Origin: Compostimonas suwonensis
GTDB lineage: Bacteria; Actinomycetota; Actinomycetes; Actinomycetales; Microbacteriaceae
DNA length: 64,000 nucleotides
Direction: 5' to 3'
NCBI RefSeq assembly: GCF_002797855.1
Contig: NZ_PGFB01000001.1
Location: 372,001 to 436,000, forward strand
Positions 50,514 through 58,693 of this stretch are shown here, one piece after another (positions within the stretch are counted from its first letter, which is position 1; every line of letters begins with the position of its first letter). The position numbers and the translations under genes are program-made. The notes beneath the pieces were generated by a model. The model worked only from the letters and a program-made list of their open reading frames with translations, searched no databases and had not been told where the DNA came from.

Positions 50514-51676
50514 GCGGCGTGCTCAGCAACGCGGCCGACCGTGCCAGGGTCGAGGCCTTCGTGCAGCAGATGGACCTCAACCTCAAACTCGTCGGCGCCG
50601 AGACCATGGCGCGCAAGAACGTCTTCGTGCGGGCCGCCCGATACAGCCTGTTCACACGCTCGGACTACTCCGAGATGACCCGCCTGATCGCCGGGCTCGA
50701 GAGCTACCGGCACTGGCCGGCGCATTTCGCCGCGGAGGCGGAGCGAGAGATCGAGCGGGCCGAGCAGGACGAGGCGGCCGGTCACCTCCGCACGGCGGCC
50801 GGACGGTATCAACGCGCGGCCGGCCTCTACCACGCCGCCCAGATCAACCTGCTCTCGCACAATCCGCTCAAAGGCGAGCTGCAGGCCAAGGTCAGCGCCA
50901 CCTACCGGCGGGGCTCGGCGAACTTCCGCTGGCCGGCCGAGCACCTCGTCCTGCCGACATCCGCTGGCGAAGCCCACGGGATCCTGCGCACACCCGAGGG
51001 CCCCGGTCCGTGGCCCTGCGTCGTGATGCTGAACGGCGCGAACTCGCTGAAGGAGGAGGTGCACTACTTCGCCGACCACCTCCTCGAGCGAGGCATGGCG
51101 GTCTTCGTGCTCGAGTGCCCCGGGCAGGGCGAGGCGGGCCTCGTCCGCGGTGGCAGGCCTCTGCGCGTCGAGGAGTACGACGTCGCGATCACCGCCGCGA
51201 TCGATCTGCTCGGCACGCGTGCGGACATCGACGGCGACGCGCTCGCTCTGTGGGGCCTGAGCTGGGGCGGATTCCTGGCGCTGCGGGCGCTGAGCGACTT
51301 CCCGCAGTTCCGAGCCGGCGTCTCGCTCGGCGGCTTCTTCGACCTGCGCAAGATCCCGCAGCTCAGCCCCTGGCTGCTCGAGGAGTTCTGCACCCTTCTG
51401 GGTTTCGGCTCCTTCGCCGACGTGACCGCATACGTGCAGGAGAACTGCTCCCTCGCCGGCCGGGTCGAACGGATCGAGCAGCCCTACCTCGTTGTGCACG
51501 GCGGCCTCGATGACCTGCTCGACGTCCCCGAGGCCGAGGAGATGGCGGGCGGTCGCCGCGGCGAGCTCTGGAACTATCCCGACGGCGTCCACTGCTGCTA
51601 CAACATCGGGCCGGAGGTGGGACCGCGGATGGCCGACTGGCTGGCCGACCGGCTCGTGGGGGGCGGCATCCGATGA
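50510..51676 (+). CDS. Alpha/beta hydrolase of the dihydropseudooxynicotine-hydrolase/FrsA type
   Basis: A 388-residue hydrolase with a helical N-terminal cap (about residues 1-140) and a C-terminal alpha/beta fold. The nucleophile is Ser251 in WGLSWGGFLALRAL, the acid is Asp334 or Asp335 in HGGLDDLLDV and the base His361 in PDGVHCC. LECPGQGEA is typical of 2,6-dihydroxypseudooxynicotine hydrolase-like enzymes, which break C-C bonds in N-heterocycle catabolism. This is a family-level inference. It overlaps both neighbours by 4 nt. Confidence 0.83.
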   Translation: MSGVLSNAADRARVEAFVQQMDLNLKLVGAETMARKNVFVRAARYSLFTRSDYSEMTRLIAGLESYRHWPAHFAAEAEREIERAEQDEAAGHLRTAAGRYQRAAGLYHAAQINLLSHNPLKGELQAKVSATYRRGSANFRWPAEHLVLPTSAGEAHGILRTPEGPGPWPCVVMLNGANSLKEEVHYFADHLLERGMAVFVLECPGQGEAGLVRGGRPLRVEEYDVAITAAIDLLGTRADIDGDALALWGLSWGGFLALRALSDFPQFRAGVSLGGFFDLRKIPQLSPWLLEEFCTLLGFGSFADVTAYVQENCSLAGRVERIEQPYLVVHGGLDDLLDVPEAEEMAGGRRGELWNYPDGVHCCYNIGPEVGPRMADWLADRLVGGGIR

Positions 51677-53034
51677 CCGCGCTCGATCTCGCGATCGTCG
51701 GCGGCACGATCGTCGACCCCGTTCTCGGCCGCTTCGAGGGCACGGTCGGCATCGCAGACGGCAGGATCGCGCTGCTCGCGGAGCCGGGCCGGACGGTCGA
51801 CGCGCGCCGCACCCTCGACGCGGCCGGCCGGCTGGTGCTGCCGGGAATCATCGATCCGCATGTCCACTTCGGGGTGAAGGCCCCGTTCGAGGGCGAGGTC
51901 GAGAGCGAGACGCGGGCGGCCCTGCTCGGCGGGGTGACCACGGCGGGCATCTACCTGCGTCAGGCGGCGAGCTATCTCCCCGATCTCCCGCACATCGTCG
52001 AGACCGTCGAGACGCGCTCATCGATCGATCTCTTCGCCCACGCCACGATCGTGACGGCCCAGCACGTAGAGGAGATCGGCCGGTACGCCCGCGAGTGGGG
52101 GATCACCTCGTTCAAGGCCTACCTGATGGGCGACTTCATCGAGAACATCCCCGACGACCGGCTCGTGGCAGCCATGCGCGAGGTCGCCGCCCTCGGCGGG
52201 TCGGGTGTGATGGCCATCCACGCCGAGAACCCCGAGCTGGTGCAGACGGCCACGGATGCCGCGGACCGATCGGGCAACTCGCTGCGCGACTGGCACCTCG
52301 CCCGCCCCGATCTGGCGGAAGCCGAGGCGGTCAACCGGGTCGCCTTCTTCTCACGGGCGACCGGCGCGCGGGTCTACATCGTGCACCTCACCTCCGCCGA
52401 CGGCCTGGAGTCGGTGCGAGCCGCCCGGGCGGCGGGAACCGACATCGTGGCCGAGACGACCACGATGGCCCTGACCCTCGACGAGGAGAACCCGGTGCAG
52501 GTGCTCAACAAGCGCTACCCGCCGCTGCGGGCGCCGCAGGATCGGGAGGCGCTCTGGCGCGGACTGATCGACGGCGAGATCGACACGGTCGGCACCGACA
52601 ACGTGACCTCGACCCGTGCGGAGAACCGCGCCGACGGCAGCATCTGGGATGCCGGCGGCGGCTTCAGCGCCCTGTCGACGCACTTCCCCGCCCTCTTCAC
52701 CGAATCGCTCGACCGCGGTGTTCCGGTGGAGCAGTGGCTCCGCCATCTCACGGCCGACGTGGCGAAGACCTATGGCCTCTACCCCCGGAAAGGCTCCCTG
52801 CAGCTCTCCGCCGACGCCGATGTGCTCGTCGTCGACCCGGTGACGCGCAGGGCGCCCGACATGGCCGCCTCTCCGGCCCGTGGGGACTGGAGCCCGTATG
52901 ACGACCGCGAACTCACCGGATGGCCCGTCGCGGTCGTGCGGGCGGGCGAGCTCGTCGTCGACGACGGGCGCCTGGTGTCGGAGACCCCCGCGGGAGGTCA
53001 CTACCTCCGGCGCACTCCGCCGTCATCCGAATGA
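51673..53034 (+). CDS. Hydantoinase/dihydropyrimidinase/allantoinase-type amidohydrolase (1)
   Basis: A 453-residue cyclic amidohydrolase with all ligands of a binuclear metal site: His63 and His65 (DPHVHFG), carboxylated Lys148 (TSFKAYLMG), His183 (AIHAEN), His238 (IVHLTSADG) and Asp309 (VGTDN). The family opens cyclic amides (hydantoins, dihydropyrimidines, allantoin, dihydroorotate). Since pyrimidine synthesis genes are absent and the gene is coupled to catabolic hydrolases, a catabolic ring-opening role is inferred. A second such gene lies at 55518. Confidence 0.88.
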   Translation: MTALDLAIVGGTIVDPVLGRFEGTVGIADGRIALLAEPGRTVDARRTLDAAGRLVLPGIIDPHVHFGVKAPFEGEVESETRAALLGGVTTAGIYLRQAASYLPDLPHIVETVETRSSIDLFAHATIVTAQHVEEIGRYAREWGITSFKAYLMGDFIENIPDDRLVAAMREVAALGGSGVMAIHAENPELVQTATDAADRSGNSLRDWHLARPDLAEAEAVNRVAFFSRATGARVYIVHLTSADGLESVRAARAAGTDIVAETTTMALTLDEENPVQVLNKRYPPLRAPQDREALWRGLIDGEIDTVGTDNVTSTRAENRADGSIWDAGGGFSALSTHFPALFTESLDRGVPVEQWLRHLTADVAKTYGLYPRKGSLQLSADADVLVVDPVTRRAPDMAASPARGDWSPYDDRELTGWPVAVVRAGELVVDDGRLVSETPAGGHYLRRTPPSSE

Positions 53035-53063
53035 TCAGTGCCACCCCATCAGTACCGCTCATG

Positions 53064-53097
53064 CACCATCGACAGCACCGCACCATCGACAGCACCG
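53064..53097. repeat. Perfect 17-bp tandem duplication
   Basis: CACCATCGACAGCACCG occurs at 53064-53080 and again at 53081-53097, in the 81-bp gap before the binding-protein gene, the largest gap of the rightward operon. Confidence 0.9.
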
Positions 53098-53115
53098 CAA
53101 GAAAGGACTGAAGTC

Positions 53116-54180
53116 ATGAACAGAAGCTCGTCCACGAGGCCGCCGCGAGGCCGCCGCGTGATCACCCGGATGATCGGGTTGGGGGCCGTCGCGCTCCTCG
53201 GCGTCGCGCTCACCGCCTGCTCGTCCGACGCATCCCCGGCGGCCAGCGGCAGCGCGGAGGCCACCGGGCCCGCCACGCCGGTGACGCTCCAGCTCGACTG
53301 GATCCCGTTCGGCCGGCACGCCCCGTTCTACGTCGCCAAGGCCCTCGGATACTACGAGGATGCCGGAGTCGACGTCACCCTGGTGCAGGGCTCCGGGGTC
53401 GCGGCCGGCTACCAGGCGCTCGCCGCAGACCAGGCAGACATGGTGTTCAACGACCTGAGCGACATCGTGAGCGCCTCGCAGGAGCAGGGCGACGACCTCA
53501 TCGCCACGGCGGTGTTCTACTCGGTGGCGCCGCACTCGGTGTTCTTCCTGAAGAGCTCGGGCATCACCTCGCCGAAAGACCTCGAGGGCAAGACCATCGC
53601 GTACTCCGCCGGTCAGTCGCCCTACCAGCTGTTCCCGCTCTTCGCCGAGGCCAACGGCATCGATGCGAGCACGATCAACTGGCAGCAGGTCGCGCCGCAG
53701 TCGCTGAACCAGACCTTCCTGAGCGGCCAGGCTGATGCGATGGTCACCTACGTGCTCACCGACCCGGTGCTCCAGGGCGCCGCACCCCAGGGCGAGGAGG
53801 TCGAGCACTTCACCTTCGGCGAGATGGGCGTCGACCTCCTGAACAACGGCCTGATCACCAAGAAGTCCTATCTGGACGAGAACCCCGATGTCGTGAAGGC
53901 GGTCACCCAGGCGACGGTCAAGGGCTACGAATACGCGTTCGAGCACCCGGAGGAGGCGGTGGACCTCATGATGAAGGAGGTGCCGACCCTGAACCGTGAC
54001 GACGCCATCAAGGAGATCGCCCTGATCAAGGGCATCGTGCAGCTCCCCGGATCGACCGAGCCCATCGGCTACATCGATCCCACCGAGATGGCCGACACCG
54101 TCGCCACCATGTCGACGTTCGACGGGATCTCGCCCGCGCCCGACCCGACGAAGTACTACACGAACGAGTTCGTCCAGTGA
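53116..54180 (+). CDS. NMT1/THI5-type ABC substrate-binding lipoprotein
   Basis: A 354-residue lipoprotein (lipobox VALTAC). VTLQLDWIPFGRHAPFYVAKALGYYEDAGVDVTLVQG is the NMT1/SsuA-like start, almost the motif of binding proteins for thiamin-type aminopyrimidines, nitrate, taurine and aromatic acids. SPKDLEGKTIAYSAGQSPYQLFPLFAEANG follows. It should feed the permease and ATPase at 48156-49864, and the resemblance to pyrimidine binders agrees with the dihydropyrimidinase-like enzymes. GAAAGGACTG sets the ATG. Confidence 0.9.
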   Translation: MNRSSSTRPPRGRRVITRMIGLGAVALLGVALTACSSDASPAASGSAEATGPATPVTLQLDWIPFGRHAPFYVAKALGYYEDAGVDVTLVQGSGVAAGYQALAADQADMVFNDLSDIVSASQEQGDDLIATAVFYSVAPHSVFFLKSSGITSPKDLEGKTIAYSAGQSPYQLFPLFAEANGIDASTINWQQVAPQSLNQTFLSGQADAMVTYVLTDPVLQGAAPQGEEVEHFTFGEMGVDLLNNGLITKKSYLDENPDVVKAVTQATVKGYEYAFEHPEEAVDLMMKEVPTLNRDDAIKEIALIKGIVQLPGSTEPIGYIDPTEMADTVATMSTFDGISPAPDPTKYYTNEFVQ

Positions 54181-54596
54181 GCAGCGCCCCCGGTGAAGCG
54201 GTCCGGGTGATGTCGGAGCGCCTGAGCACCCCGATCGGGAACTTCGTGCACGCCGTGGAGGTGCCGGCCGGATCGGGCCTGCTCTACCTCTCGGGCATGA
54301 CCAGCCGCGCGGGGGACGGCTCCGTGATGCACGTCGGCGACGCCGGCGCGCAGACCCGTCGCATTCTGCAGAACATGCAGACCCTGCTCGGCGAACGGGG
54401 ACTCGATCTCGGGCACGTGGTCAAGGTCGTGGTCTACGTCAGCGACATGTCCGACCTCGACGCGGTGCACGCGGTTCGGCGGGAGTTCTTCGTCGACGCG
54501 ATGCCCGCATCGACCCTCGTCGAGGTATCGGCGTTCGTGCATCCCGACATGTGCGTCGAGATCGACTCGGTCGCCTACATCCCGTCGGCGGCATAG
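54177..54596 (+). CDS. Rid-family protein lacking the catalytic Arg
   Basis: A 139-residue YjgF/YER057c/UK114 protein: LLYLSGMTSRAGDG, QTRRILQNMQTLLGERGLDLGHVVKVVVYVSDMSDLDAVH and MPASTLVEVSAF with MCVEIDSVA. In RidA the segment reads FPARSCVEV, where the Arg holds the imine carboxylate; here Ser112 stands in its place, while the Glu of VEIDSVA remains. That is expected for Rid4-7 type members, which have unclear activity. RutC in the Rut pathway is a Rid protein, so a role on an aminoacrylate-like intermediate is possible. The GTG overlaps the preceding stop. Confidence 0.9.
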   Translation: MSSAPGEAVRVMSERLSTPIGNFVHAVEVPAGSGLLYLSGMTSRAGDGSVMHVGDAGAQTRRILQNMQTLLGERGLDLGHVVKVVVYVSDMSDLDAVHAVRREFFVDAMPASTLVEVSAFVHPDMCVEIDSVAYIPSAA

Positions 54597-54639
54597 GCGC
54601 ATCGGGCGCTACGAAACCAATCGAAAGGAAGACAGTACC

Positions 54640-55521
54640 GTGAGATTCGTCTCGTACCGGAGGGCCGGCGCACTCGGAACCGGAGTGCTCGAAGGAGACT
54701 CCTTGGCCGTGCTGGGAGCGCCGACCATACGGGAGCTCCTCGTCCGCCGCCCCGACGGGAAGACCCTGATCGAGCACGCCGACAGCCTCCGCACCGGGGA
54801 AGTCGTCGCGAGCGACGGGGTGACGCTCCTGTCTCCGGCGCCGAATCCCGGACGCAACATCTTCGCCGTGGGCTGGAACTACACGGACCACTTCGAAGAA
54901 GGTGCTCGGGCACGCAGCGCCGAGGTCGCGCTGCCCGAGCACCCCACCTTCTTCACCAAGGCACCGCAGAGCATCGTCGGGCCGGACGATCCGATCATGA
55001 TCGACTCCGAGATCACCAGCAGCTGGGACTACGAGGCCGAGATCGCGATCGTGCTCGGCTCCGGTGGACGGGGCATCCCGCGGGAGAGCGCCGAGGCGGC
55101 CATCGCCGGTTTCGCGCTGGCCAACGACGTGACCGCCCGGGCCATGCAGCGCCGTCACGGCGGGCAGTGGTTCAAAGGCAAGAGCATCGACCGCTCCTGC
55201 CCGATCGGGCCGGTTCTGGTCACCCCGGATGAGCTGCCGGGCGGCCGGCCGGGTCGATTCGGGCTGTCGGTCAACGGCCGGCTGCTGCAGTCGGCGAGTG
55301 TGGATGACATGTACTTCGACTTCGCCCAGATCATCGCGGAGCTCTCGATCGGCATGACGCTGTACCCCGGTGACGTCATCCTGACCGGCACCCCGTCCGG
55401 CGTCGGCTACGTGCGCACGCCGGCGGTGTGGCTCGCCGACGGCGACGAGGTCGTTGTCAGCAGCCCGGAACTCGGCGAACTGCGCAACCGTGTTGTCGAC
55501 CTGGCCCGGGTGACGGTGTGA
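54640..55521 (+). CDS. Fumarylacetoacetate hydrolase (FAH) family protein
   Basis: A 293-residue FAH-family enzyme: an N-terminal small domain (MRFVSYRRAGALGTGVLEGD), then the FAH core GRNIFAVGWNYTDHFEE, HPTFFTKAPQSIVGPDDPI, metal ligands in SSWDYEAEIAIVLG and ANDVTAR, FKGKSIDRSCPIGPVLVT and LYPGDVILTGTPSGVGYVR. Members hydrolyse or decarboxylate 2-oxo and acylpyruvate compounds or hydrate dienoates. AAAGGAAG before the GTG fixes the start. It overlaps the second amidohydrolase by 4 nt. Confidence 0.9.
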   Translation: MRFVSYRRAGALGTGVLEGDSLAVLGAPTIRELLVRRPDGKTLIEHADSLRTGEVVASDGVTLLSPAPNPGRNIFAVGWNYTDHFEEGARARSAEVALPEHPTFFTKAPQSIVGPDDPIMIDSEITSSWDYEAEIAIVLGSGGRGIPRESAEAAIAGFALANDVTARAMQRRHGGQWFKGKSIDRSCPIGPVLVTPDELPGGRPGRFGLSVNGRLLQSASVDDMYFDFAQIIAELSIGMTLYPGDVILTGTPSGVGYVRTPAVWLADGDEVVVSSPELGELRNRVVDLARVTV

Positions 55522-56885
55522 GTCTCGACCTCGTGGTGCGCGGCGGCCGCGTGCTCCTGGACTCGGGCGACCTGGTCGCGGCGGACGTCGGCATCCAGGG
55601 CGGCCGTATCGTCGCTCTCGGCGTCGACCTCGTCGACGAGGCGGACGAGGTGGTGGATGCGCGCGGCCGCTTCGTGTTGCCCGGAGCGGTCGACCCGCAC
55701 GTCCACTTCGGCAACACGATGCCCTTCGCCGACGAGATGGCGCTCGACACCGGTTCTGCCCTGCTGGGCGGGGTCACCACGATCGGCTGCTTCCTCCGCA
55801 GCACCGTTCCGTACTCCCCGGAACTCGGCGCCCTCGTCGCCGCGGTCCGGGAACGCTCGCAGGTCGACGTCTTCTTCCACCTCCAGGTCTTCGGCCAGGA
55901 GCAGATCGACGACCTGGAGACCTGTGCGCGCGAGTTCGGCATCGACTCGTTCAAGTTCTACCTCTCCGGCATCCCGGGCATCGTGGGGTCGGTGGATGAG
56001 GCGACCCTCCTGGCGGGCATGCGCGAGGCGAGACGGATCAGCAGCTCGGCGGTGGTCGCCGTGCACTGCGAGAACGCGGCCCTCATCGCGGCCGCTCGGA
56101 GCGGGGAGGCTCGGAGCGACGACGAGCCTGCGCTGGTCGCCTGGGAGCGCCGTCATCCGGCCCTCGCCGAGGTGGTGGCGATCGAGACCGCAGCGGCACT
56201 GGCCCAGACGGCGGGCGTGCGACTGTACGTCGTGCACATCAGCAGCGCCGACGGCATGGCGCACGTGCGCGAGCTGCAGCGTCGTGGTGTCGACGTCGTG
56301 GGCGAGACGACGAGCATCTACCTCGCCGAGCAGAGCGACTCGCCGAACGGCCTCCTGGTCAAGCAGGCCCCGCCGATCCGGGATGCCGCGAACCGACGGG
56401 CGCTCTGGCAGGGTGTCCGCGACGGCACGGTCAGCACGATCGGCACCGACAACACGGCGCGCTCGCTGTCGTCGAAGAACCCGGATGGTGGATTGGACGG
56501 CTCCAAGCCGGGGCTTCCGATGCTCGGCGCCCACGTCGCGGCCGTGCTGCACACCGGGGTGCACGAGCAGGGGCTGCCGCTCGCCGAGGTCTGGCACCGC
56601 CTCTCGCGCGGACCCGCGGAGGTGTTCGGGCTGTACCCGCGCAAGGGCAGCACGAATCTCGGCGCCGACGCCGACCTGGTGCTCGTCGACCTCGACGAGC
56701 ACCGCGTGGTCGACCCCGCGCAGCTCGGGTCGTTCGCCGATTTCAGCCCCCTCCAGGGGCGGACGTTGCGCGGCTGGCCCACGACGACGATCAAGGGCGG
56801 CATGGTGGTCGCCGCCGACGGTGTCCTGACCGGCCGGGCTCGCGGGGCTTACCTGCGTCGCGAGCTGTCCCGGGAGGGACGATGA
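55518..56885 (+). CDS. Hydantoinase/dihydropyrimidinase-type amidohydrolase (2)
   Basis: A 455-residue paralogue of the enzyme at 51673, with the same metal ligands: His61 and His63 (DPHVHFGN), Lys146 (DSFKFYLSG), His183 (AVHCEN), His240 (VVHISSADG) and Asp311 (IGTDN). Differences from the first copy lie in the substrate loops, for example FYLSGIPGIVGSV against AYLMGDFIENIP, so the two probably act on different rings or isomers, or form a hetero-oligomer. The GTG overlaps the FAH stop (GTGA), giving this start over an in-frame upstream ATG. Confidence 0.88.
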   Translation: MSLDLVVRGGRVLLDSGDLVAADVGIQGGRIVALGVDLVDEADEVVDARGRFVLPGAVDPHVHFGNTMPFADEMALDTGSALLGGVTTIGCFLRSTVPYSPELGALVAAVRERSQVDVFFHLQVFGQEQIDDLETCAREFGIDSFKFYLSGIPGIVGSVDEATLLAGMREARRISSSAVVAVHCENAALIAAARSGEARSDDEPALVAWERRHPALAEVVAIETAAALAQTAGVRLYVVHISSADGMAHVRELQRRGVDVVGETTSIYLAEQSDSPNGLLVKQAPPIRDAANRRALWQGVRDGTVSTIGTDNTARSLSSKNPDGGLDGSKPGLPMLGAHVAAVLHTGVHEQGLPLAEVWHRLSRGPAEVFGLYPRKGSTNLGADADLVLVDLDEHRVVDPAQLGSFADFSPLQGRTLRGWPTTTIKGGMVVAADGVLTGRARGAYLRRELSREGR

Positions 56886-57799
56886 GCGACGCCTTCGAGA
56901 TCGTCGAGCTCTCACCGCACGTGAGAGCCGCCATCGGTGCCAACGGGGCGTCCAACGCCGCGTTCATTCAGACCGCGGACGGCGTGATCGTCGTCGATTC
57001 GTTGTCGAGTATCGCGGCTGCTTCAGCGCTGCGGGACGAGGTCCTCGACTCCGGCCAGAGCGTGATCGCGGTCGTGCTGACACACCACCATGCCGACCAC
57101 TGGGCCGGCCTGGACGTCTGGGGCGATGTTCCCGTGCTCGCGCACACCAATGCGGTCAAGATCCTGCAGGCCGTCAGCGTCGAGTACGGAGTGAGGACCG
57201 GTGAGGTGCTGCCGTTCCCCGCGCTGCTGAGACTCTGGGTCGGTCGCGCCGCGGCAGACCTGCTCGGGGTCGACAGCACGAATGGCATCGTGACCCGGCT
57301 GAAGTCCCTTGCCGCCCGGGAGCCCGTGCGGCTTCCCGCCGTCCGCCCGATCGACCCCGGCACGCTCCTGGCCGACGGGCCCGTGCGGGTGAGAATCGAG
57401 TCTCTGGGCGAGGGTCATGGCGACGACGACCTCGTGGTGTCGGTCTCCGACGTCGGCCAGGACGTGCTGATTCTCGGGGATCAAGCCTTCTTCGACCGGG
57501 TGCCCGTCGTCGGAGGCCCCTATCTCGACGCGTGGATCGACCTGCTCGACGGCATCACGGCATCCGGCTCCGCCGCCATCCTGCTTCCGGGACACGGACG
57601 TCCCGGCCGTTCGACGGCTCCCCGTCGACAAGCCGCCTACCTTCGAGCCATACGGGATCAATCGGCGTCGGTGCTTCCGGATGACTGGGACGATGAGCGA
57701 TCCCGAAATTGGCACGATGTGAATCGTGCTCTTCTCCGGGCTTACAAGCAGGAAGAATCCCGCACGGTCGACGAAAGCCGCGCCGAAACGACTGAGTGA
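56882..57799 (+). CDS. Metallo-beta-lactamase-fold hydrolase
   Basis: A 305-residue MBL-fold protein. The zinc motif H68-x-H70-x-D72-H73 (VLTHHHADHWAG) is complete, and further ligands appear in GEGHGDDDLVV, ILGDQAFF and ILLPGHGRPG. Such enzymes cleave thioesters, lactones, lactams or phosphodiesters; in this operon a lactone or CoA-thioester hydrolase is conceivable. It is the last gene of the rightward operon, overlapping the amidohydrolase by 4 nt. Confidence 0.85.
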   Translation: MSDAFEIVELSPHVRAAIGANGASNAAFIQTADGVIVVDSLSSIAAASALRDEVLDSGQSVIAVVLTHHHADHWAGLDVWGDVPVLAHTNAVKILQAVSVEYGVRTGEVLPFPALLRLWVGRAAADLLGVDSTNGIVTRLKSLAAREPVRLPAVRPIDPGTLLADGPVRVRIESLGEGHGDDDLVVSVSDVGQDVLILGDQAFFDRVPVVGGPYLDAWIDLLDGITASGSAAILLPGHGRPGRSTAPRRQAAYLRAIRDQSASVLPDDWDDERSRNWHDVNRALLRAYKQEESRTVDESRAETTE

Positions 57800-57822
57800 A
57801 CCGAGCGAGAGGACTGCACAGT

Positions 57823-57862
57823 TCGTGAAGGCCGCGCTCGACTCGTGAAGGCCGCGCTCGAC
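57823..57862. repeat. Perfect 20-bp tandem duplication
   Basis: TCGTGAAGGCCGCGCTCGAC occurs twice in tandem, at 57823-57842 and 57843-57862, just after the catabolic operon. Confidence 0.9.
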
Positions 57863-58009
57863 GGCATCATCATGCGACGATGGGCACGCGATCGGCATCG
57901 AGCGCGACTCGCGCGTCCCGCCCGATTCCGTGCGCGGCGACGCACCCCTGGTCGCCTTCATCACCCCTGCCGCGCTGTCGATGAGCGCGACGAATGGCCC
58001 TTCGGCCGC
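57863..58009 (+). other. Possible gene remnant between convergent genes
   Basis: One frame reads DDGHAIGIERDSRVPPDSV then RGDAPLVAFITPAALSMSATNGPS without a proper start, with codon use like a real gene. It may be the debris of a lost gene at the edge of the catabolic island. I cannot name it. Confidence 0.3.
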
Positions 58010-58693
58010 TCAGTCGACGTCGAGCTCCAGGTCGAGCAGGTCGATGTCGTCGATGAGGTGATCCTTGAGGAAGGTCACCGTGCGCGCGAAGGCGAACCCG
58101 GCCGACTGCACGCTGTAGGCGCCCTCGATCGACGAGTTCGCGAACGAGTGGGTCGTGTTCGGGTAGATGTGCTCGGTGACGGGCGTCTCGTGCTCGCGCA
58201 GGCGCTCGATGAAAGCCGCCGGCTCCTGGTCGGGCGCCCAGCTGTCCTCCTCGGCGAAATGCAGCAGCACGGGCGCGGGGATGATGCCGTGCTCGTCGGA
58301 CGACAGGCTCGCGTAGTAGGCGACCACGGCATCCACCGACCCGGCCTGCGCGGCGAGGAGCGCGAGCCAGCCGCCGGCCGAGAAGCCGACGAGGCCCGTG
58401 CGCGGCGAGCCGCTCTCTCGCCCCACCCGGATGACGTCGTCGAGCGTGGCGAGGGTGAACCCCAGGTCGAGGCGGTCGAGGAGCTCTTCGGCGGTGTCGT
58501 CGTCGAGCGTCGCGACCCCGTCGTAGAGGTCGGGGACGACGACGTGGAAGCCGCTCTCGGCCAGGAGCTCCGCGTACCGCAGCACTCCCTGCAGCCGCCC
58601 GTACCAGTCGTGCACGACGACGACGAGCGGATGACCGGGGATGCCGAACTCGATGGGCACGCCCGGCGAGGGGATCTGGATGACTTCACCCAT
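58010..58693 (-). CDS. Dienelactone hydrolase family protein
   Basis: A 227-residue alpha/beta hydrolase: PLVVVVHDWYGRLQGVLRYAELLAESGFHVVVPDLYDG is the DLH start; the nucleophile is Ser in VGFSAGGWLAL (true dienelactone hydrolases have Cys), the acid Asp in AEEDSWAPD and the base His in NTTHSFAN. So it is a DLH-like serine hydrolase. GGAGG lies 6 nt before the ATG at 58693, fixing the start. It is convergent with the catabolic operon; an association with it is not shown. Confidence 0.87.
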   Translation of the reverse strand: MGEVIQIPSPGVPIEFGIPGHPLVVVVHDWYGRLQGVLRYAELLAESGFHVVVPDLYDGVATLDDDTAEELLDRLDLGFTLATLDDVIRVGRESGSPRTGLVGFSAGGWLALLAAQAGSVDAVVAYYASLSSDEHGIIPAPVLLHFAEEDSWAPDQEPAAFIERLREHETPVTEHIYPNTTHSFANSSIEGAYSVQSAGFAFARTVTFLKDHLIDDIDLLDLELDVD

